Assembly: GCA_900545275.1 (NCBI GenBank)
Contig: UQYG01000001.1
Span: forward strand, 186,001 to 250,000
Length of the DNA: 64,000 bases
Source of the DNA: an uncultured Sutterella sp.
GTDB lineage: Bacteria; Pseudomonadota; Gammaproteobacteria; Burkholderiales; Burkholderiaceae_F
Direction of reading: 5' to 3'
This document shows, one piece after another, positions 58,126 to 64,000 of the stretch. Each line of letters opens with the position of its first letter. Within the stretch, counting starts at the first letter, position 1. The translations under genes were made by a program, and so were the position numbers. A model generated the notes under the pieces. That model saw nothing but the letters and a program-made list of their open reading frames with translations, did not search any database and was not told where the DNA came from.

Positions 58126-59202
58126 ATGATGAGACAAGGAATTCTGACATTTGTCGTGATGGCGTTCTTTCTTGCGTGTGGTGGCCTGAACCTGGTTCAA
58201 GCTACCGAGCTGCAAGCGACTCCGGTGCAAACGGAAGAATACGAGTTGCCTTGGATGAGCCTTCACATGGGTACCATCATCTCCGGCAAGGTGTACGGAT
58301 CGAGCGAAGGGGAGGTGCTGAAACTTCGCCAGATGGTAGAGGACGAGATCGTTCGCTACGAAGACATGATGTCCGTGCACAAGAAGACCGCTCTGAACGA
58401 AGTGAATGATCGCTCCGGTGAATGGGTGTCGGTCCCCCTTGAAGTCGCCGAGATGACGCGTGAAGCGCTGGAGGTGGCCAAGGATTCGAATCAGGCCTTT
58501 GAGCCCACGATCGGTTCGGTCGTCAATTTGTGGAAGATCGGATTCGGCGGAGACACTGTCCCTTCCGACGAGGCGATTCAAAAGGCTATTCAGGCGGTCG
58601 ACTACCGAAAGGTAGAAGTTCGCGAAACGTCGAACGGCTGGCAAATTCGTGTGGCCCCTGGACAGAACCTCGACATGGGCGGGATTGCCAAGGGTTACAT
58701 CGGACAGAAACTTGCCGAGCTTCTTCGTAGCCAGGGTGCCGAACACGCGCTATTGGATTTGGGCGGAAACGTCGTTACACTCGGCGAGAAGTCCGAAGGA
58801 CGCCCTTGGCGTGTTGGTTTGCAACGTCCTGATCAGGCGCGCAACACGTATTTTGCCGTGATCAACGCCAAGGACGTGAGCGTGATCACGTCGGGCGCGT
58901 ATGAACGCTTTTTCGAAAAGGACGGCAAACGCTACGGTCATATTTTGAGTGCTAAGACAGGCCGTCCCGTTTTGACCGACATCGCTTCCGTCTCCATTGT
59001 CGACGCCAACGGCGCCAAAGCGGATGCCTGGTGTACGGCGCTCTTTGCCATGGGATGGGAGGCTGCGACAGCATATCTGTCGTCTCACAAGGACATTCAT
59101 GCCGTATTGATGCATTCGGATTTGAAGCGGGTGTTCGCGAGTGAAGCGCTTCGTCCCATCCTGACCGTGACGGATGAAACGCTCTCCGTCACCTATCGTT
59201 GA
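58126..59202 (+). CDS. apbE: FAD:protein FMN transferase ApbE
   Basis: ApbE attaches FMN from FAD covalently to Thr/Ser of target proteins in the periplasm. The 358-residue protein has an N-terminal hydrophobic segment with a cysteine at LAC, possibly a weak lipobox. Then come PWMSLHMGTIIS, GSVVNLWKIG, QNLDMGGIAKGYIGQKLAELL, ALLDLGGNVVTLGEKSEG and SVITSGAYERFFEKDGKRYGHILSAKTGRPV with its Mg/FAD-binding Asp, Ser and Thr residues. It follows the small FMN-binding protein, its likely substrate. Translation may be controlled by the inverted repeat upstream. Confidence 0.93.
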   Translation: MMRQGILTFVVMAFFLACGGLNLVQATELQATPVQTEEYELPWMSLHMGTIISGKVYGSSEGEVLKLRQMVEDEIVRYEDMMSVHKKTALNEVNDRSGEWVSVPLEVAEMTREALEVAKDSNQAFEPTIGSVVNLWKIGFGGDTVPSDEAIQKAIQAVDYRKVEVRETSNGWQIRVAPGQNLDMGGIAKGYIGQKLAELLRSQGAEHALLDLGGNVVTLGEKSEGRPWRVGLQRPDQARNTYFAVINAKDVSVITSGAYERFFEKDGKRYGHILSAKTGRPVLTDIASVSIVDANGAKADAWCTALFAMGWEAATAYLSSHKDIHAVLMHSDLKRVFASEALRPILTVTDETLSVTYR

Positions 59203-59232
59203 TTTCGCTCCTATTTCCCTACACTTGTTGTC

Positions 59233-62200
59233 ATGGCCAATCCTCGTTTTGTTCACCTGCGATTCCATTCCGAATACTCCATCATCGACGGGATGGTGCG
59301 CATCGATCCGATCATTGAAAAGGTGCTCGAGCACAATGGCGTAGCCCTCGGGATTGCCGATATCATGAATCTCTTCGGCGGCGTTCGTTTTTATACGCAC
59401 GCCATGAAGGCCGGTCTCAAGCCCATCATCGGTTGTGACATTAAGCTTCACAACCCCGCCATGCCGGATGAACCGGATCGTCTGACGGTGTATTGCATGC
59501 ATCGAGAAGGTTATCGCCATCTGTGCGAGCTTCTCACGCGTGCGTATCTTGCGAAGGAAGATCGTCTGCGCGGACAGATCAAGCTCGAGTGGTTTGAGGG
59601 AAAGCAGGGGGAGGGCCTCATTGCATTGACTGGCGGTCCCGAAGGGGCGCTTGCGCGACACTATGCGCACGAACTCCCCGCTCTGGCCGTGACGGAACTG
59701 CAACGCTACAAGAAGATCTTCGGGGATCGTCTGTATGTGGAGCTGCAACGTGCGGGACGTCCGGGCGACGAGGCGCTCGTCCATGAACTCGTCAACCTCG
59801 CGATCGAAGTGGATGTGCCCGTGGTTGCTACGCATCCGGTGCAGTTTTTGGAGCCGGAAGACTACGAATCCCACGCCATTCGTTGCTGCATTTCGGAGGG
59901 GTATACGCTCAACGACCCCCGACGGAATCAGACGTTTACGGAGGAGATGTATCTAAAGACCGAGGAGCAGATGTGTCAGCTTTTTGCAGACATTCCTTCG
60001 GCCTTGGAAAATTCGGTGCAGATCGCACTGCGCTGCAATTTGGACGGCGTTCTCTCGAAACCTCAGTTGCCGCTCTTCCCGACGCCCGACGGCATGTCCT
60101 TGGACGACTACATCGACTATCTCGCGAAACAGGGTCTGCAAAAGCGCCTGGATTTTCTCTATCCCGACAAGTACGAACAGGCGGAAGTCCGCAAGGAATA
60201 CGACGAACGTCTGGAATACGAACTCGGCATCATCAAGAAGATGGAGTTCCCGGGCTACTTCCTGATCGTTCAGGACTTTATCAACTGGTCGAAGCGCAAC
60301 GACATTCCCGTGGGACCGGGGCGCGGTTCGGGTGCCGGTTCGCTCGTTGCCTACGCGCTCGGGATTACCGACTTGGACCCCTTGGAGTTCGATCTCCTTT
60401 TTGAACGTTTCCTGAATCCGGAACGCGTGTCGATGCCTGACTTTGACGTCGACTTCTGTCAGTACAACCGCGACCGCGTGATCGAATACGTGAAGGCGAC
60501 CTACGGCGTCGATGCCGTGAGTCAGATCGCGACTTTCGGTACGCTTGGCGCCAAGGCGGTCGTGCGCGACGTCGCGCGTGCTCTCTCCATTCCTTACGGA
60601 AAGGCGGACAATCTCGCGAAACTCATTCCGCAGCAGCCCGGCAAAAGCATCACGCTCAAAGAGGCACTTGAAACGATTCCCGAGTTCAAGGAAGCCGTAG
60701 AGAAGGAAGAGGATTATCAGGAACTCATTCGTCTCGCCATGCCGCTCGAAGGCATGACGAGAAACCTCGGCATGCACGCGGGCGGCGTGCTGATCGCCCC
60801 GGGGAAACTTACGGACTTCTGCCCTCTCTACAACTCGGACGGCAAGCCTGAGAACACGGTGAGTCAGTACGACAAGAAGGACGTGGAAAACGTCGGTCTC
60901 GTCAAGTTTGACTTCCTTGGGCTTACGACGCTTTCGATTCTGAAGAAGGCTGTGGAGTACATCAAGAAGCTCCATCCGGATCTTCCCTTTGAACTTGCCC
61001 GCATTCCGATCAAGGACGAGGAAACCTATCAGCTCTTCCAGGACGCCAATACGGCGGCCGTCTTCCAGTTTGAATCGGAAGGGATGCGCACCCTTTTGAA
61101 GCAGGCGCGTCCGGACCGATTGGAAGATCTGGTGGCTTTGAACGCGTTGTATCGTCCGGGCCCGATGGACCTGATTCCTTCCTTCATCAATCGTAAGTTC
61201 GGTCGGGAAAAGGTGAACTATCCCGACAAACGCATGGAGGAGGTGCTCGAAGAAACATACGGCATCATGGTCTATCAGGAACAGGTGATGCGTGTGGCGC
61301 AGGTGATCGGCGGCTACACGCTGGGCGGCGCCGACCTGCTTCGTCGAGCCATGGGTAAGAAGAACGTCGAAGAAATGAAGCGTCAGCGCGACGTCTTTAT
61401 CAAGGGCGCGGGCGAACGCGGTGTCACGCCTGATACCGCGACCGAAATCTTCGACTTGATGGAAAAGTTCGCGGGCTACGGCTTCAACAAGTCGCACGCC
61501 GCAGCGTACTCCTACGTTGCGTACCAGACGGCCTATCTGAAGGTTCATCACACGGCGGCCTTCATGGCGGCCAACCTTTGCATGGTGATGGACCAGAACG
61601 ACAAGGTCTGCGCTCTGATCGAAGACGCCAAGGAAAATGGTGTTGCCTTCCTGGCGCCGGACGTGAACGAAAGCGACTGGTTCTTCACGGTACCTGACGA
61701 AGGTCACATCCGTTACGGGCTCGGCGCCGTGAAGGGCGTGGGCGAGCAGGTGGTGGAAGAAATCATGCGTGTCCGCAAGGAAAAGGGGCCCTTCAAGGAT
61801 CTCTTCGACTTCACGGCCCGCGTGAAGGGGATGTCCGCCCGCGTGCTCGAAAACCTCATCAAGGCGGGGAGCTTCGATTCGCTCGACGAAGACCGCGGCA
61901 AACTCTTCGGAAACATTCAGCACGCCTTGAATCTGGGGCGTGCCGAGCAGGAAAACGACACGCAGGACAGCCTCTTTGGTGACATGGAAGAAGAGGTCGA
62001 ACGCCAGGTTCAGTGGGTGGACGCTCCCTCTTGGAGCGGTCGCGAACGCCTGGTGAACGAAAAGAAGATGCTCGGCTTCTGTTTTACGGGCCACCTCTTT
62101 GACGTCTATGAGCGCGAAGCCCGTCACTTTACGACCACCACGCTCAACCAACTCAAGGCCGGTCGGGAAAAGGTACGCCTATGCGGCGTCGTGACGGGCT

Positions 62201-62652
62201 TGCGTGCGATCCAAGGCAAGCGCGGCCGCATGGCCGCCATCACCATCACCGACAAGACGGCGGTGATGGATGTGGTGGTCTACAGCGAAATCTGGGACCG
62301 TATTCGCGGGTCCTTCGACGTCGACGACCTCATCTGCGTGACGGGGCGCGTGCGCTACGACGAATTCTCAAAACGCTTGGGCGTCACGGCCGACGAAGTG
62401 TGGAACCTCATGGAACTGCGCCGCCGTGTGGCGCAATACCTGGAGGTGGAGGTCACCAAGGACAACCTTCCCAAGCTCGAAGAGCTCAAGGACGTCTCGG
62501 ACGACCTTCGCATCTACCAACGCGTGCCGGTTCGCTTCAAGATCACCGCCGACGGCAAGTCGGAAGGTGCGCTCTACGCCACCATGAAGGTATCGAACGA
62601 ATGGGTGGATGCCCTGCGCATTGCTGGGTATCATCCGAGCTTCGTGTATTGA
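59233..62652 (+). CDS. dnaE: DNA polymerase III subunit alpha
   Basis: DnaE is the replicative polymerase catalytic subunit. The 1139-residue protein has an N-terminal PHP domain (FVHLRFHSEYSIIDGMVRI to about residue 200), the palm with GPGRGSGAGSLVAYALGI and the metal-binding aspartates in PDFDVDF (about residues 401-407), and the finger region with NKSHAAAYSYVAYQTAYLKVHH. The C-terminal part has an OB-fold starting VRLCGVVTGLRAIQGKRG and a tau-binding end. The length and layout are typical DnaE1. A clamp-binding motif may be QDSLFG near residue 915. It is followed by an AT-rich region with glf. Confidence 0.95.
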   Translation: MANPRFVHLRFHSEYSIIDGMVRIDPIIEKVLEHNGVALGIADIMNLFGGVRFYTHAMKAGLKPIIGCDIKLHNPAMPDEPDRLTVYCMHREGYRHLCELLTRAYLAKEDRLRGQIKLEWFEGKQGEGLIALTGGPEGALARHYAHELPALAVTELQRYKKIFGDRLYVELQRAGRPGDEALVHELVNLAIEVDVPVVATHPVQFLEPEDYESHAIRCCISEGYTLNDPRRNQTFTEEMYLKTEEQMCQLFADIPSALENSVQIALRCNLDGVLSKPQLPLFPTPDGMSLDDYIDYLAKQGLQKRLDFLYPDKYEQAEVRKEYDERLEYELGIIKKMEFPGYFLIVQDFINWSKRNDIPVGPGRGSGAGSLVAYALGITDLDPLEFDLLFERFLNPERVSMPDFDVDFCQYNRDRVIEYVKATYGVDAVSQIATFGTLGAKAVVRDVARALSIPYGKADNLAKLIPQQPGKSITLKEALETIPEFKEAVEKEEDYQELIRLAMPLEGMTRNLGMHAGGVLIAPGKLTDFCPLYNSDGKPENTVSQYDKKDVENVGLVKFDFLGLTTLSILKKAVEYIKKLHPDLPFELARIPIKDEETYQLFQDANTAAVFQFESEGMRTLLKQARPDRLEDLVALNALYRPGPMDLIPSFINRKFGREKVNYPDKRMEEVLEETYGIMVYQEQVMRVAQVIGGYTLGGADLLRRAMGKKNVEEMKRQRDVFIKGAGERGVTPDTATEIFDLMEKFAGYGFNKSHAAAYSYVAYQTAYLKVHHTAAFMAANLCMVMDQNDKVCALIEDAKENGVAFLAPDVNESDWFFTVPDEGHIRYGLGAVKGVGEQVVEEIMRVRKEKGPFKDLFDFTARVKGMSARVLENLIKAGSFDSLDEDRGKLFGNIQHALNLGRAEQENDTQDSLFGDMEEEVERQVQWVDAPSWSGRERLVNEKKMLGFCFTGHLFDVYEREARHFTTTTLNQLKAGREKVRLCGVVTGLRAIQGKRGRMAAITITDKTAVMDVVVYSEIWDRIRGSFDVDDLICVTGRVRYDEFSKRLGVTADEVWNLMELRRRVAQYLEVEVTKDNLPKLEELKDVSDDLRIYQRVPVRFKITADGKSEGALYATMKVSNEWVDALRIAGYHPSFVY

Positions 62653-62763
62653 GCTGACGAGGTTACAAAAAAAAGAAAACAAGATCTTCATTACATACGG
62701 AAAACAAAGTAAGGGAACATTTCAGGAAGGTTTAAAAGGTTGTTTTTATTCAAACTTATAGAA

Positions 62764-63895
62764 TTACTTCTGTACTGAAAAACCTTCTCGAGTAGCCAGA
62801 TCAAAAGCAACTTCGACTACCTTATCCATATCATAGTATCGGTAAGAACCTAGTCGACCAGCGAAGATAACGTTACGGGCATCCTCGTGAGTTTGTGCAA
62901 GTTTTAAGTACTGTTCGTAGAGGCTAGAGTTTTTAGCGTCGTTTACCGGATAGTAGGGTTCTTTTGAAAGATTCCACTCTTCAGGATATTCACGGCTAAT
63001 AACTGTAATATCTTTACGTCCCTGTGTGCCAAAAACGAAATGTTTGTGTTCGATAATTCTCGTATATGGAACTTCTCGTTCTGTGTAGTTTACTACCGCG
63101 ACGCCTTGATAATTTTCGTAAGGGAGGATCTGAGTTTCAAAACGAACGGTTCGGTATTCAAGAGGTCCGAAACAATAATCAAAAAAAGCATCGATAGGGC
63201 CAGTAAAAATCACCTTACGAGCAATTGACGAAAGCTCTTTTCGATTCAAAAGGTAATCAACTCCGAGTCGCACTTCGATACCTTTGAGCAACCGTTCCAC
63301 CAACTGAGTATATCCTTCAATTGGAATGCCTTGAAAACGTGCATTAAAATAGTTGTTGTCAAAAGTCAGTCGCACAGGGAGACGTTTAATGATAGACGCA
63401 GGCAGATGCTTGCAATCGCGTCCCCACTGTTTTTCCGTATAACCTTTGATGAGCTTATGGTAGATGTCTGTACCAACAAGGCTGATAGCCTGCTCTTCAA
63501 GATTCTTCGGGGAAGTTATCTGTGCCTCCTGTCTCTGTTGTGCAATTATTCTTTGTGCTTCGGTTGGAGTTTTTACACCCCACAGGGTGTAGAAAGTATT
63601 CATGTTAAAGGGAAGGTTGTAGAGGGAATTTTTGTAATTTGCAATGGGGGAGTTGATGAAATTGTTAAAAGTAGCGAAGCGGTTGATAAACTTCCAAACG
63701 GATTCATTTGAGGTATGAAAAATATGAGCTCCGTAAATATGAACTGGAATTCCTTCGACAGCCTCAGTATATATATTACCGGCGAGATGATGTCTTTTTT
63801 TCAATAACCAGACATTTCTTTCCGGCAGCATGGGCAATATTTGCAAATACGGAATTGAAAAGTCCACTGCCAACTAAAAGATAATCATAGGTCAC
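62764..63895 (-). pseudogene. glf: UDP-galactopyranose mutase, frameshifted at an A7 run
   Basis: Glf converts UDP-galactopyranose to UDP-galactofuranose. The long frame downstream of the shift has HHLAGNIYTEAVEGIPVHIYGAHIFHTSN, GYTEKQWG and GRLGSYRYYDMDKVV, all diagnostic. The missing N-terminus is found in another frame from GTG 63895, with GGAG seven to eight bases upstream: YDYLLVGSGLFNSVFAN (the FAD-binding glycine motif), then CLVIEKK. The two frames meet at seven consecutive A residues on the minus strand (plus-strand T7, 63795-63801). Removing one A would restore V-I-E-K-R-H-H-L-A-G. It is therefore either a sequencing error, a phase-variable switch or a decaying gene. It is AT-rich. 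Confidence 0.85.
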
Positions 63896-63916
63896 AGCTA
63901 AACTCCGTTATCATCG

Positions 63917-64000
63917 TCAAGGATTTTTGATGTTGCGCATGTAGCAGTTCATCAAACTTAGGTCTTGTGTAATTTTGGCTAGTTTGACTTGCCTGAGTTT
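63917..64000 (-). CDS. 3' end of an unidentified gene, running off the window
   Basis: The minus strand is open from the window edge to TGA at 63919-63917, encoding 27 residues that end YMRNIKNP. The stop lies 22 bases before the glf GTG, the spacing of a typical operon, and composition is AT-rich like glf. The fragment is too short to identify; a polysaccharide gene is likely from context only. Confidence 0.4.
   Translation of the reverse strand, partial: KLRQVKLAKITQDLSLMNCYMRNIKNP

Overview
The window looks like a chromosomal segment of a betaproteobacterium, most likely order Burkholderiales, family Sutterellaceae (Sutterella/Parasutterella type). This is inferred from gene order, not from a database search. 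The supporting blocks are hda-HAD phosphatase-pcnB-folK, darP/pmbA/mog, queA-tgt-yajC-secD-secF, zapB-zapA-6S RNA, bamE<>fur, nadK-recN and the DUF2868/DUF3482 GTPase pair. Most genes are GC-rich with strong third-position G/C bias. Short AT-rich patches (about 15.83-17.05 kb, 47.90-48.83 kb, 62.76-64.0 kb and, more mildly, 44.6-46.4 and 53.3-54.3 kb) stand out and carry surface-glycan or defence-like genes.

Layout. 1-6.2 kb: the end of miaA, rfbC, convergent purM, then hda, a HAD phosphatase, pcnB, folK and tRNA-Leu(CAA). 6.25-6.56 kb: a non-coding gap with an unusual 11-bp phased repeat array. 6.6-15.8 kb: a Mog-carboxylesterase fusion, darP, pmbA, queA, tgt and the yajC-secD-secF export genes. 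15.8-17.05 kb: an AT-rich island with a DUF4393 (Abi-alpha-like) gene, abutting a shortened rfbB. 17-24 kb (minus): rfbB, then an operon thiM-thiE-phosphoethanolamine transferase-DUF2868-DUF3482 GTPase. 24-29.7 kb: lgt and a GT25 glycosyltransferase; on the minus strand bamE, zapB-like, zapA, 6S RNA, an EVE-domain gene and a TauE exporter; and fur with a YrbL-like kinase on the plus strand. 29.7-35.9 kb (minus): methyltransferase, rnhA, tRNA-Val(CAC), licD, a CTP-dependent cytidylyltransferase and a three-gene ABC importer of the iron/2-aminoethylphosphonate type. 36-41.8 kb: mltD, fabI, nadK, recN. 41.8-48.8 kb: an LPS-core block (heptosyltransferase, msbA, waaG-like, waaP-like), sdaA and a GT8 gene. 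48.8-62.7 kb: rng, sbcB, a double-domain racemase, a KpsC-like gene, a 3-hydroxyisobutyrate-dehydrogenase-family gene, an enlarged glnS, a secreted FMN-binding protein with ApbE, and dnaE. The right edge is a frameshifted glf (UDP-galactopyranose mutase) and the tail of another gene.

Two themes run through the accessory content. The first is surface chemistry: rfbB/rfbC, waaGP, msbA, the phosphoethanolamine transferase, GT25, GT8, the KpsC-like gene, glf, and a licD-cytidylyltransferase-ABC importer operon that could form an uptake-activate-transfer route for a phospho- or phosphono-alcohol. The second is extracytoplasmic flavin chemistry: a small secreted FMN-binding protein followed by ApbE, separated by overlapping RNA hairpins that could control apbE translation. 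The most promising leads are the licD/cytidylyltransferase/ABC operon, the Mog-esterase fusion, the GlnRS insertion, the A7 frameshift in glf, the 11-bp repeat array and the apbE leader switch.
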